From the NCBI RefSeq assembly GCF_002865645.1, contig NW_020194554.1, positions 310,001 to 374,000 on the forward strand: 64,000 nt of DNA. Direction: 5' to 3'. The notes under the pieces were generated by a model. That model was not told the DNA's origin, did not search any database, and saw nothing but the letters and a program-made list of their open reading frames with translations. Source of the DNA: Hyaloscypha bicolor E (taxonomy: Eukaryota > Ascomycota > Leotiomycetes > Helotiales > Hyaloscyphaceae). The position numbers were made by a program, and so were the translations under genes. Below, piece after piece: positions 49,155 through 60,255 of this stretch; position 1 is the first letter of the stretch; each line of letters starts with the position of its first letter.

Positions 49155-50098
49155 ATGCTGTATTCGTACCTCTTCTTCGCGACGTCGGTCCTTAGTCATG
49201 GCCTGATTACCTCTCCTCCGGCGCGGGCAGTTGGTCCGGCGATGGTCTCCGCCTGCGGCGCATCAGTCGCTGCTCTCGTCACTGCAGACAACACCAGTCA
49301 CGTCGAAGGAATGCCAGAAGCTGCGCTCAAGGAGAAGACCTTCAGCGCAAGTAGGTGTAATGTGTTTCTGTGCAAGGGGCTTCAATTTGAAGACAATATA
49401 GCCAATGTGCAGACATTGCAGCCCGGACAGGTTGTCAATATGCGCGCGAGTATCCCAATTGCACATGAAGGGCCTATGAACGTTAGCGTCGTTAATACGA
49501 AGATGAATATGGTGATGGGTGGTCCGTTGATTAGCTTTGTGAGCTATGCGGATGAATCTCTTCCACAACTTCCGGCGAATAACACCAACTTCAATGTCAC
49601 AATACCGACGAGGTTGGGGAATACTTGCTCAGTTCCGGGCACATGTGTAAGTTATCTATACTGAAAGGGTTGACTTTGAACTGACTCTCCCTAGGTGTTA
49701 CAGTGGTTTTGGTTTGGCACTAAAGCAGACCAAACTTACGAATCGTGTGTGGATATTGTTGTTCCCGGCGGCCCGAATGGTACTGGCTTCTTGTCTGCGT
49801 ATAACTGGGTAGATATACTCTCAAAATGTTAGATTCAATGCAGGAGTTGACATAGCATCTCTCATAGACTTTGAACGCAACAGCCACAATTAGTGACGGG
49901 GGCTCTGGGCCATCCTCACTTGGATATCCCTCAACATCTCCAATTACTCCGGCCCAAGGCTCTGCTGCAAGGTCCCCACTTGAGGGAACGTATTACCGGT
50001 TGTGAGTACTCCACCTTGTCTGAAGACTCTGTGACTAATCGAATAGCAGTATCGGAGCAACGTTCCTGGCAGTCTGCCTGGGAGGACTAGTGCTTTGA
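49155..50098 (+). CDS. secreted GPI-anchored LPMO-like / chitin-binding type-4-like protein
   Basis: Four exons (49155-49646, 49695-49808, 49868-50001 and 50047-50098; introns of 48, 59 and 45 nt) join in phase to 263 residues. A short signal peptide (MLYSYLFFATSVLS) is followed directly by HGLITSPPARA, so the mature protein would start with His, as in copper lytic polysaccharide monooxygenases. Further family motifs are CNVFLCKGLQFEDN, ANVQTLQPGQVV, CSVPGTC, QWFWFGTK and QTYESCVD. After the domain comes a Ser/Pro/Thr-rich stretch and a hydrophobic end (FLAVCLGGLVL), as expected for GPI attachment. Oxidative cleavage of a wall or plant polysaccharide is possible; activity and substrate are not shown. 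The similar fungal family is usually annotated as chitin-binding type-4 domain. Confidence 0.8.
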
Positions 50099-50665
50099 TG
50101 CAAAGGTATACAACTACCTGTTTGAAATGCAAGACCTCATCTAACTTTTTTTCTGATCTCATAAGGCTATCGATCATTGCTCCAGCTTTTGCAAGCGACC
50201 TGTTAAGAGCTGGACGATGTTTCATCTGTCGGATTCTGTCCACCTCCTTGTAGACAATTACAATATAGTTCACCTTCCTGCCGTGGAGCAAGCTAAGTTG
50301 CTGGTATTCCAACCTCAGGTTGTAAAATTTTAGATACAGATATTTTATAACTCGGTACTTAAAATCATTGATTCCTAAAGTGGAATTCGTTCCGATCGTC
50401 ATGTAGCTAAATCTCCCAGTCTCAGCCGCCGCAGTGGGAGTTCCTGCTATCACATTGCAGGCCAATCTTAGGTTTAGAGTTTATCGAAATTTTATGGTAG
50501 ATCTTACAATAGAGGCCTCTTGTTGCGTATTGTGTGGGAGGGGGTGTTGGTGCTAAGCTTTACAAAATGTTAGCTTAGAAGGAGTGGTGCCATTTACGGT
50601 TTGAACCTGGGAACATTACTTTTTGATTAATAGGTACATTGAAATTAGTGCAAATTTAGATCTCC
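50099..50665. other. spacer with a doubtful minus-strand frame
   Basis: A minus-strand frame with ATG at 50402 runs antisense into the 3' end of the LPMO-like gene. Its part outside that gene (VNYIVIVYKEVDRIRQMKH, KAGAMIDSLMRSEKKLDEVL) looks helical and could be a fragment of an old gene. No family was recognised. Confidence 0.3.
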
Positions 50666-51707
50666 ATGTGCTCTGGCATAAATTTTGACAATAGCTTAAG
50701 AGCTAAACTTCAATCTGCAACGCCTTGCCTGCTCACTTACAGGGAACCAATTTTAGTCCGTCACTCCCATGCGAGATTGGTCATTCCAACCAACAGCAAA
50801 AGACAAGCAGCGCACGGCTTTCAGAGCGAAAAGGAGCTCGGCTGGCCGTCTGCCGGCTTCGACAATCCCTCCACCCCTCCAAGACGTCCTGGTTCGTCAC
50901 CGTCCTCAGCAAAAGTCCCCCCCCTCCAAACCCCCGATCCCACCCCCCTTCGCAGCTTCACCCTTTTTCCTAAGCTCGCAGTCGAACTCCGCAATGCCAT
51001 CCGGACCTCGCTGCGCTCTAGTCTCGAAAGGTCAACCTCGTCTACACGTTTCTGACCCGGGAAGTAACATTGTATCCAAAATCCCGAACCAGACTCGCCA
51101 TATTCCCGAGAAAGCGATGCATCAAGACTAGAGAGCATGCGTATTCGCGATGCCTCTACGATGCTTGGAATAGACAGCCTGGATGAGGATACCTCGGGTG
51201 CGGTTTGGAGATAAGGAGATCAAATAGCTGCCCGAGCAGATCAGAGACGAGATAAGTTGGGACGTTGCTCATGGCCGCATCCCCAACCGTAGCTGACGGT
51301 TGAGTACCCCTGTTGATCCACACTGGGTTAATTTTGAGGTGGATGGGTTCATGCTGAAGTTTGGGAGCCAACATGACATGAGGAAGGGAGAGCGCCTCAT
51401 CTTTAATTTCGAGAAGGAGGTTTTGAAGAAGATCAAGTGGCTTTCGTATCGAGGCTTGTGGGAGGAGGATATGTATGATGAATATGCGAACCTGCCAATC
51501 ATTGAGAACGAGGAAGAGATGAAGAACAATTCACATTGGGGGCGTGCGCTTCGTATAGTCAAGGAGCGAGAGTACCACCAGCCAGGACGACGCATCTACC
51601 CAAGGTGCAGTGGAACTGGGTCTGGCTCGAGGAAGGGGAGTTCAACTACTAGTATGAGTAGTTTCAGCGCTTTAGATAGCTCACTGGTGGGTCAGATTCG
51701 CTGTTAA
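50666..51707 (+). pseudogene. decayed 2EXR-domain gene
   Basis: At about 50945-51010 the frame reads RSFTLFPKLAVELRNAI, the 2EXR start, but it then runs into a stop at about 51053. A recognisable continuation (DPHWVNFEVDGFMLKFGS, then FNFEKEVLKKIKWLSYRGLW) appears from about 51310 after frame changes and stops in between. The order matches the intact 2EXR genes nearby, so this is one gene with several lesions. Its true 5' limit is uncertain; 50666 is the first ATG of the open segment. Confidence 0.75.
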
Positions 51708-51919
51708 TGGATATTAAACTCAATGTACGATATTTTGGACAGGGAAGTAATATCAGCTGCAGGACACAGAACACGGATCGCAATGTAGAAAACAAGATGT
51801 GCCGCATTCATCTGTTGAGTAAACAAACGAAAGTAAGACTTGAAAAAAATATCCACAACCAGAGATAACGTTTGGCAAAATCATCTTCTCCTTGAACCAC
51901 TGCGATCTGCTCAACCATG

Positions 51920-53056
51920 CTACTGCACTGCAACAGCCCCGCCAGCACTCTCCCCGGAACCTTGCATCCCCTCACCCACCATCTCCTCCCTCTGCTCCTC
52001 CTTCTCCCTCTTCTCCGCATCAAACTGCCGATAAACACACTCCCTAACCCGCCTCTGATAAAACAGCACCCCATTCTCCTTATCCGGATTCAAGACCCCT
52101 TCGCCATAAACGCCCCCCTCCAACCCCTGTTGCGCCTTCTCGCAAAGCTCGAAATCCTCCACTGCAACCTGCCTCACAAATTTGAAGTACTCTTCAAACT
52201 CCTCATCTGTACCATTATGATAATAATCGAACTCCATTCTGCTCATGCCAGGTTCAGGGGCAGGGCAGGTGCGGAAGGATGACATGCCTCCGCCGTAGAC
52301 GTTCAAAGTGCAGATCGGGAAGAAGTAGAGGAAGAGCCCGTCGGAGGGTTTGGAGGGGTCGGCGATGTGTTGACTGAAGGTGCAATGGTTGGTGACGGAG
52401 TAGAAGGTGGGTGGGTAGAATTTGGAGAAGGTCGGGTGCGTGTATTGGCAGTGAAGGCATTCTTGGAAACCGTCGATCCTGCAAAGTTAGTGACAAATTG
52501 AAGGAGGCCCCAGTGGGGGGATGAAGAACGGACATGGTCTTCCAGTTGAAGCGCCCGGAGTAAGAGATGCTGCGGCGGTGGGGAAGCTTGGTGAAATCGA
52601 CGGTGTTCGTGAGAGCTTCTAGCCCGGCGAAGTACTTTTCAAAAGGTGGAGCGTTGTGCGATAATGTGGAGAAGAGTAAACCGCTGGGCGTAAGGTGGTA
52701 TTTGATTTCTCTCGCCTGAGGAATTTTAGCAGTGGTTTGAGTCAGCTGGCAGAGTCTTGCCTCGTCTTCCGCATAGACAATAATTCCATCACTGGTGATG
52801 CCATCTGATTCTGGACTTGTATTCTCAACAATAATTGTCACTTGGGCAATCTCGTATGTGACCGGCTCCCTTCGATTCTGAAATCGAGTCACGGGACCGA
52901 GAAAATGCCATGACTAGACCATATCAATGCCAGCTATGAGATCGCTTTTGGAACCCTAAGGGCAGTTACCTTGAGAAATACAGCTCTTCGTTCTAGCTGA
53001 TAAAGCGCAGGGCTACAAAACCAAGAGGCTGGTAAAGTCCGAGAGAGCGATTCCAT
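51920..53056 (-). CDS. Rieske-less oxygenase-like protein with mononuclear-iron site
   Basis: Three exons (53056-52970, 52913-52534 and 52478-51920; introns 56 and 55 nt, the second with donor GTCCGT) join in phase to 341 residues. The start (LPASWFCSPALYQLERRAVF) is that of ring-hydroxylating (Rieske non-heme iron) oxygenase alpha subunits. The iron site is intact: DGFQECLHCQYTHP gives His165 and His170, and VAVEDFELCEKAQ gives Asp264. Further C-terminal family motifs are SQHIADPSKPSDGLFLYFF, LNVYGGGMSSFR and RMEFDYYH. Between residues about 45 and 95, where the [2Fe-2S] CxH...CxxH cluster should be, there is a short acidic segment without those residues. It is divergently transcribed from a Rieske-bearing relative. 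Electrons would have to come from another protein. Confidence 0.85.
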
Positions 53057-53721
53057 GTTTGCTCTGTCAGATTCTAGTGGCGATAGGCAGATTCGTCACA
53101 CTAAAACGCTCTCTCATATGAGAACTCGGAAACCTGAAGAGAGAGTCTTGGTTCTCCTTGATTCCATTCCCCGCACGATGAAGTGTCATATCGATACTTG
53201 GATGTTGTTGAACGTGACGCAGCAGGCGGGACGATATCATTGGCGGTTGGTGGATATCGGGGTACACGAATCATCCCGAATGCGGAAATCCGATCCAGGG
53301 AGTCTTGAGATCATCATGGCCATGCCTTCGTTCCACGAACACCTCGGTCAGAAAAAGCTTGAAATTGGGTTTTGCTGGGCCAAAAAGCTCCGTATCGGAC
53401 TTTACCACGCGCACCTGCAGCATCCCCATTGTCGGAACGAATCCGCTGCATCCGCGACTAATGGGCGTTAGATAGTGACTTAATTAATCGCCGGGTGGAA
53501 GTTTGAGCCGAATCCGGATAATTGTTAGGTTTTGGCCGTTTTGATCGGGCATCAAAAGGAACTGGAGCCTGAGAGTATAGCTGCTCTTGACTTGATTGCT
53601 AAATAAGAACTTCTCGATTTTGCTCCCCACATCCTTCCTCGTGTAGGAAACAAATTTTGAAATATCGTTATACGAGAACTGATCAAAACATATTCGGGGT
53701 CTTCCACTTGGACACAGCAGT
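53057..53721. promoter_or_regulatory. shared intergenic region of the divergent oxygenase pair
   Basis: The 665 bp between the two start codons must contain both promoters, so co-regulation is possible. A frame at 53055-53471 is open but has no domain. No specific operator or repeated motif was identified. Confidence 0.4.
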
Positions 53722-55138
53722 ATGGCGATCCTTGATGCTTATTCGTACTACTGTGGATTGGGCATCGCAATTATGTTGGGATATGTGATATCATCGCTGA
53801 GGATCGAAAGATTGATCATTGCAGCTATCACGATGCCTCCGGAGCAGGTGAGCGGGACATTAGCGAAGAAACAGATGGCAGCGTCCCAAGAAAAGAGTTT
53901 AGTAGATTCTGAAGATTCCTTCCCACGGATGAGTATCTTGAGTGGATGGACAGATGAGAAAATCTTCGCGCTCGAACGGCGAGCTATTTTCAGCAAGGCA
54001 TGTGGCCTCACTGCTCAACGCATGCAGAATTCTGACAGAGTGTAATCCAAGACTTGGCTTTTCGTAACCCATGCATCAAGGTTCAAGAAAGCAGGTGACT
54101 ATCGAACTTACGATTTCGCAGGTTTCTCCTTCATCGTAATTCTGGGGAAGGATAAGCAGCTGCGTACGTTCCACAATGTATGTCGCCATCGCGCATATGC
54201 TGTGACAAAGAAAGCGTGTGGAAGCTCGACAGTACTGGGGTGCAGGTACCACGGATGGAGTTATGATACAAAAGGACACCTGATTAAAGCTCCGGAGTTC
54301 GAAAACGTGGCAGAATTTGACAAAGAGAAGAACGGGCTATGGGAAGTGAAGACTGAGGTTCGGGAGGGGATGGTATGCATCAACTTTGATGCGGGTCGCG
54401 ATATTGAAAGTATGAGTCCCGCAGAGGGGGAAATCATGCTGAGAAGATGGGGTGTGGCAATGATGCAATGCGTTGTAGATTGGAAGATTGAAGCATCCGT
54501 GAACTGGAAGTCCCTTGGTCTGTCTCCTTGGTGAGAAGGGTGGCACGCGCTGACCCAGGCAGGTTTTCTCGAGCCCCGCGTGGATCGCCAGCAGGAGCAG
54601 TGGTGGCTCAGCCACCTGCCTCTTCGGTTTCAATGGGGTAAGCAGACTTTGAGAATTTCCGGTACTACCATCGTAAGAAGGGTTGCATGTGGAATTGTGA
54701 TTGTTCTCGCAGCATTCCCGAAGTCTGCGAACAGTACGATTATCGAATGCAGCGTTTTCGCATCCAAGTCGCCCAAGGTTACCGACTTAGAAACATTGAA
54801 GATGCACACTTCGTCGGAAATCGATCAAATGATTGCAAACGCGCAAGAGAGTCGAAGGCAGGGATCCTCTTCTTCCTTCACTACCTCTGCTCTACAGGCT
54901 CACATGAACGAACTGCTGGAGGTGCATCTCAGTGCGGAGAGAAGAGCAGGTGCCGAGATTCATCCTGCAGCTCAAATCCAGAACTTCTCTATGGAAGGTA
55001 AAGCTGATGATGAATGTAAGAAGGTCTCTCCTGGTGTGTTGAGTGATTTGCTAACATCGTCACGCAGTCTGTAAGGAGCTCGGCAGCGGTCGAACGTCGG
55101 TTTGCAGTGCAAATGCGAGAGGATTGTTGGATTGGTGA
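53722..55138 (+). CDS. Rieske [2Fe-2S] protein lacking the mononuclear-iron motif
   Basis: Four exons (53722-53997, 54052-54517, 54563-55015 and 55068-55138) give 421 residues. Intron 1 is GC-AG (AAG|GCATGT...CCAAG), intron 2 is 45 nt (GTCTGT...GGCAG) and removes an in-frame TGA at 54532, and intron 3 is 52 nt. The N-terminus has hydrophobic segments that may anchor it in a membrane. The oxygenase start DEKIFALERRAIFSK leads to a complete Rieske site, VCRHRAYAV and LGCRYHGWSY (Cys136, His138, Cys156, His159). After NWKS the usual ExxHxxxxH iron motif is missing; instead the chain reads VRRVACGIVIVLAAF, IIECSVFAS and EIHPAAQIQNFS. It may pass electrons to a partner; the neighbour is a candidate. 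Confidence 0.83.
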
Positions 55139-55979
55139 AGATGGGTGAAATTTGGCATCGAAAATGATTCCGGGATAGAAATAGAAATATTTGAGACTCT
55201 GAATCGGTCTCAAGGTGGCGGGAAGTATACGGAGCAAAACCTGAGAAACGAAGAAATTGCAGTAGAAGTTGATATTTTCTTCTTTGCAGACATCGGCTGG
55301 GTATCTGGTTTATGATATCGTGGTATGCGACAAATCAAATATGATCTATGCATCTTCCGGTGATTCCTTGTTGTTGAGGAGTGAAGTTGCTGAAAGAAGA
55401 GAGAAAGAGAAAGAGAGAGCGTGTGGGGTGAGTGCTGGAAAGCGCGTTTTGGGTTAGGCGCAAAAAAATTCCAAGCGAGGAACAACCATAACTGTATTTC
55501 ATCTCTTCTGAACCACCCTCTCTATCCCCGGACGCCCCAACACACCCAAAACACGATTCCACAACACGTTTGAATACTTCCCCCAATATGACGACTCCAG
55601 GAATAGGATGAAGGGAAGCACTGCAATGGCTGCCCGAGGCAATTAACGTGCCATCGTCGTCGAGGCCCAGATCTCCTAGCTACACGCGAGAAACACCAAG
55701 CTCAAGAGCTATATTCCTCCCTGGCTTCTGGCGCCTTTCTATGCCAATGGGAGTTCCCAAATGGACGGTAATCCGTAATGAAGGCTGGCTGCCGGCTCCG
55801 TTGTGCCTTGACCTCCGTATCTACCACGACGAGCTTCGTTCTCAACCTTGTCTCGAAGCAACAAAGAGCGGCATGTAAGTTGAGCGTGGTATCTTTCTGA
55901 CATTGTTCCCAGGTTCCAAATTCTCTCCGCTCGTCTTATCTTTCCCTCGTTTCTCAAGCCTTCCAAAGCAATCCTTACG
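55139..55979. other. intergenic, no gene seen
   Basis: Only short overlapping frames are present. A purine-rich GAGAAAGAGAAAGAGAGAG run lies at about 55397-55420. Confidence 0.4.
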
Positions 55980-56672
55980 ATGAAGTTCGACTCTTCTCGT
56001 TCTCCTCATGGGAGCTGCAGGCATCTCCGCGCAGAACAATGCCTCCTTCCCCAATTGCTGCACTACGGATTCTATCCTGGTATTGATACTGTGATATTCA
56101 CGGTTCCTTACACCTACGCGCAAGTCATGTCGATTATCGGCGACTACCAAAACTTCGCCTAAAGCAGCTCTCCAGCAGGCTCTGTCACACTCAATAGCAT
56201 AGACAACACAGTTAGGACGGCGAAGACATTCGATGTTGCAGGAGCATAAGGTGTTGAGACTACCACTACATACTCGAAGCCACTGAATGGGCCATACGAG
56301 GAGAATCATGCGTTGGGCCTCTTGACCATTCCAACCACGAATATCAGCTTCTACGGAGACTACGATGGTACAACTGTCACACCAATCTGCAATGGTGCTG
56401 CCAGCACCTTCAATTTTACGATTAATTTCTGTGCCTCGAACGCCACGGTCGCCGAACCGATTCTTCGTATGCTACGCCTCACCGATGCGCAGACTGTTGG
56501 AGTGTTCTTGGACAGTCAGAACGTCTGCTCTTATGCTCCTCTCTCGAACTCGACCGCTACCACAACCTCGACACCTCCGATGGTCACTGCTAACTCTGCG
56601 ACTACATTTATCACCTCGATATCCACATTTGTATTGGCGGTTGGAGGTTTGATGGCTTGGCTGGTATTGTAG
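55980..56672 (+). pseudogene. decayed GPI-anchored secreted-protein gene
   Basis: ATG 55980 starts MKF, but the signal peptide continues in another frame (STLLVLLMGAAGISAQ, then NNASFPNCCTTDSI). The reading then shifts back to IDTVIFTVPYTYAQVMSIIG. Two in-frame TAA codons follow (after NFA at 56160-56162 and after DVAGA), each explicable as CAA to TAA. The rest is coherent: SAGSVTLNS-like repeats of the mature region, YDGTTVTPICNG, STFNFTINFC, a Ser/Thr-rich spacer and a hydrophobic end (FVLAVGGLMAWLVL) typical of GPI attachment. No function is assigned. With at least two frameshifts and two stops it cannot make the full protein. Confidence 0.65.
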
Positions 56673-57273
56673 AATTAGATGGCGCTTCTACACGTTCACA
56701 AGTTGGACACATGGGAGGATTTAGACCATTGACAAGACTCCGAGTGCATTTTATTCTTCGCATAGTTGCCGAACAGATTCCCGAGGCCGTTCTGACTTTG
56801 CTCCCTATCGCAAGATTCCCCCTCACTCACCTCTTTAAACAACAGGGGTAGCACGTCCCTTGCACATTAGCTCATCCCACTCTTGGGACCAGAGCGTTAT
56901 CATATATGGTTCGTACTCAGCTGAGCTGCATGAGTATGCAAGCTGGGTGCATGATAAGAACGGTTCGGCCGTCAGCAAGAGCGGCCTGATCTCTAGCAGT
57001 GCTACCCCGGATGAAGCTTCCCAAAACGGCAAAAGTTCAGTCCTTGCCTCCCACTCAAACCAATCACTCCAACCATTAACATGCCCTTCCAAGGAGCTTC
57101 CCTTGTCACTCGAGCATAGCTTTATCGCCCATCCTGGTCTCTGTTATCGAAAATAAACTTTTCTGCACTTCTTAGCTGCAAGTCTAGATTCCTGCTCCTT
57201 ATTTGTCCTCTATCACTGGACCTGCAGAGTTCTTATGTTTCTGTACAACTTGACTCTGCTGTGATACTCACGA
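56673..57273. other. intergenic, no gene seen
   Basis: Frames at 56835-57156 overlap on both strands without a domain. The last part should hold the permease promoter. Confidence 0.4.
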
Positions 57274-59433
57274 ATGTTGCGCAATTCGAGCTGCAAATCG
57301 GAGGAGATGGAGAAAGCTCCAGAGGCTGCAGACAACAAGATTGAGTCTGTTCCGATGGCAGGCGACTCAGAGTCGATTCAAGAGGCAGGCGCGAAGAATA
57401 TCTTCACTCAAGATGAGTATAAATTGGCCCAGTTGGGTTACAAACAGGAGTTCTTTCGAGGGCTAGGTCTGTTTGAGAATTGGTATGCTGCTACTGGATG
57501 AGATTGAGATGGAGACTAATTGTGAACTAGGGCTGCTACGTTTACTGTTGGTCGAAAGGGAATGAGTGAAGAGCCCGCGCTGATACTGCTCAGTCAATGA
57601 ACTTTGCTTCCGGGATTCCAGTGCTCTTCGGTTTTGTCATGTAGTGAGTAACCAGAGGCAATATTCCCTATTTTGAGTGTCTCGGAAGCTCCCGCTATCT
57701 GCAGGCTGCGGCGGGTGAAGCAGTTACTGACTCCCGTTTTTCTCCAGCACAGGAGGTCCAACGGCTGCTTTTGCCAACTGGACTATGATTGGCGGTCTTT
57801 CCTTCGTTGTTAGTCTCTCGATGGCTGAAATCGCAGCTGCCCTTCCGACTGCAGGAGGGATTTATTATGTGAGTACTGAGGGAGAAATCCATTTCCTGTT
57901 TCAGACTGTCTCATGATTTCGTCCCGAGACTATCCCCTTACCAGAAGCAGTCTTAATGGAGCAACTGCTAATTTCCTCCGTTAACTAGTGGTCGTACAGA
58001 TTAGGTGGTCCTAAATGGGGGTATGTTATCCCTGTTGAGGTCAAGAGGTAGTTGCTAACTAGCTTGAAGTCCCTTCCTCTCTTGGATGACTGGTTGGTGG
58101 TAAAGTCTCCCGCTTGATCCATTCCAGACATCTTGCTAACAGTATCAGGAACTGGGCAGGATGGGTAGGACCCCTCAACCGGCGACCACTGATCACGGAC
58201 TCACATACACAGATCTGCGTCGTACCAGGCGTGCAGCAAGGCTCCACAAATTTCCTCATTTCAGCCCTTGAAATCCAATACCCTGACACCGAAGTGCTCG
58301 CCAAAGGCTGGTTCGCATGGCTTTTAACTTCAATCGGCATGTTCTTCGCCATGGCGCCCAACGTCATCAACCAGAAAGTCCTGCAATGGTACTTCCGCTT
58401 TGCCATCGTGATCTTCCACGTGCTGGTAGTCATGTACTGGATCTGGTTCCCCATCAAAGCAGCTCAAACAGGCGGTTTCCAGTCCGGCTCTGGAGTCTTC
58501 AAACACTTCTACAACGGGATCAATCTTGGTGAAGAAAAGCAAGCGAGTGATGCGTACTGCTGGATCATCTCCATCCTCTTCGGGGCCTGGGTCTTCTACG
58601 GCTACGACGCCTCCGTGCATCTGGCTGAAGAAACTCACGAAGCCAGCGAGATCGTCGCAAAGGGGATGTGGATGTCGACCCTCTCCGCCTGGGTAATGTC
58701 CGTCCCAACACTCATCATAATCCTCTTCTGCATCCAAGACTTCGACGGCATCATAGCCGGCACCTACGCCAACAACTGGGCCGCATACCTTGTGCAGCTC
58801 CTCGGTCCCAATGGCGCAGTCGCCATCCTCTCTCTGCTGTGGGTAGACTCTACCTGCGCCACAGCATCTTGCTTCATGTCCGCGCAGCGCGTCACCTACG
58901 CCATCTCCCGAGATGGTATTTTACCAGGGAGTAAATACTTCCGCCGCCTCAGCAAGAAATCACACATGCCCATACATGCCGCCTGGCTTGTTCTTGGTAT
59001 GTCTGTTGTCATTACCACCGCGGTCATCGGCTCCGTCGTCGCCTTCTCAGCCATCACCGCCGCAGCTACAATCGCCACGAACGTCTCATACTTGTTCCCC
59101 ATCCTGGCAAGGCACACAGTTGGCCGCCACTCTTTTGAACCTGCAAAATGGAATCTCGGCCGATATACCATTCCCTGTGCTATAATTTCTGGATTGTATA
59201 TTTCATTCTTGTGTGTTGTGCTTCTGCTTCCGCAACTGTATCCTGTGACGGGCGAGACACTGAATTATGCGCCGATTATGATTGGCGGGATTAGTCTGGT
59301 TAGCTTAGTGGGTTGGGTGGCGCCGTTTGGGTATGGTGGTAGGCACTGGTTTACGGGACCGCAGAGGACGATTAGTGAGGAGGATGTTGCGGCGGGTGTT
59401 GTTATTGAGGGGGAGGTTGTGAGGAAGGTTTGA
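57274..59433 (+). CDS. APC-family permease (choline/GABA/amino acid type)
   Basis: Eight exons (57274-57482, 57531-57546, 57594-57643, 57748-57868, 57989-58020, 58070-58099, 58149-58164 and 58213-59433) join in phase to 564 residues; two are microexons of 16 nt. The N-terminal hydrophilic part ends in EFFRGLGLFENW, after which the first helix begins. Motifs of the fungal amino acid-choline transporter group follow: SGIPVLFGFVMYTGGP, SMAEIAAALPTAGGIYYWSY, GWWNWAGWICVVPGVQQG, FYGYDASVHLAEETHEA, and RVTYAISRDGILPGS. About 12 membrane helices are visible, so it should be a plasma-membrane or vacuolar importer. Substrate (choline, GABA or other amines) cannot be told from sequence. ATG 57274 is the first in frame; 57307 is an alternative. 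Confidence 0.9.
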
Positions 59434-60255
59434 AATTGGGGACATGGATGTGGATGTAGATAGGATTTTGTAAGTTACATGAGAGGTTGTCGGCTGAATA
59501 AGTTAACATCTTTGAGGTGCTTTATTTTGTTCTTCTTCGCCGTGAGCTTTAATTCTTGACGGGAGAAGGCGATATGCTTGTATCGACGTATATTTTTGGC
59601 TTGAATTGGAGGAGATTTCGGATTTGTGGCTGGTATGGCAAAAGTTAAGAAGGGAATAGAGTTGCAGGCCCTGAAGGAGGCTTGATGATGTTAAAAGTGT
59701 CTGAACTACCATCTGGCCGTCCTGCGGTTAATGCTCCATAAATTTTGCGGCTGTGGAGATGAACTTCAATGAGAATCATGAAATGTACCCGAAGACTTTG
59801 CGCCATCAAAAGCAATGAGCGTAGGGATAACGGAGGGGTTTGATTGTGGTATGTCTTTGTTCTTCGGCGAGTTTGCATTGGATCAGATGTTCTTTGCAAC
59901 AAGGAGCAGGAGGATGCTCAAGGCCGGGGAGTTGTGGTAACTTTGGAAGAAGGAGGGGTCAAAGCCATGTGTGAAAAGGCAAAACGAGGTGTTATTTTGA
60001 AAAGGTTGTTAAAAGTTAAATATTGACGCCCCTTTTCAGAGCTAATATCCCATACCTAGGCTGGTTTCCAATTAGCAGCGTAAAGAGATTGAAAATCATG
60101 TTCATGGCTGATGTGGAAGAGACGGGTTTTGGTGAGCAAAGGAATTTGATTGTAAAGTCCTCTATGCTACAAGACCTTCCATTCCCTTGAAATCTGGAAT
60201 ATGATGCCGCTAAGAAAGCAAAACCTCTGACGCTGAAGCTGCGTTCCTATCCATC
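59434..60255. other. intergenic, no gene seen
   Basis: Short frames on both strands (59503-60026) have no domain. The stretch holds the permease 3' region. Confidence 0.4.

Noticed and set aside
50595..50625. Possible tRNA B-box-like word (GGTTTGAACC)
   Set aside because: No matching A box, acceptor stem or cloverleaf could be drawn around it.
54532..54534. In-frame TGA that would make the Rieske gene a pseudogene
   Set aside because: A 45-nt intron (54518-54562) with CTGAC branch site removes it and keeps the frame into the C-terminal family motifs.
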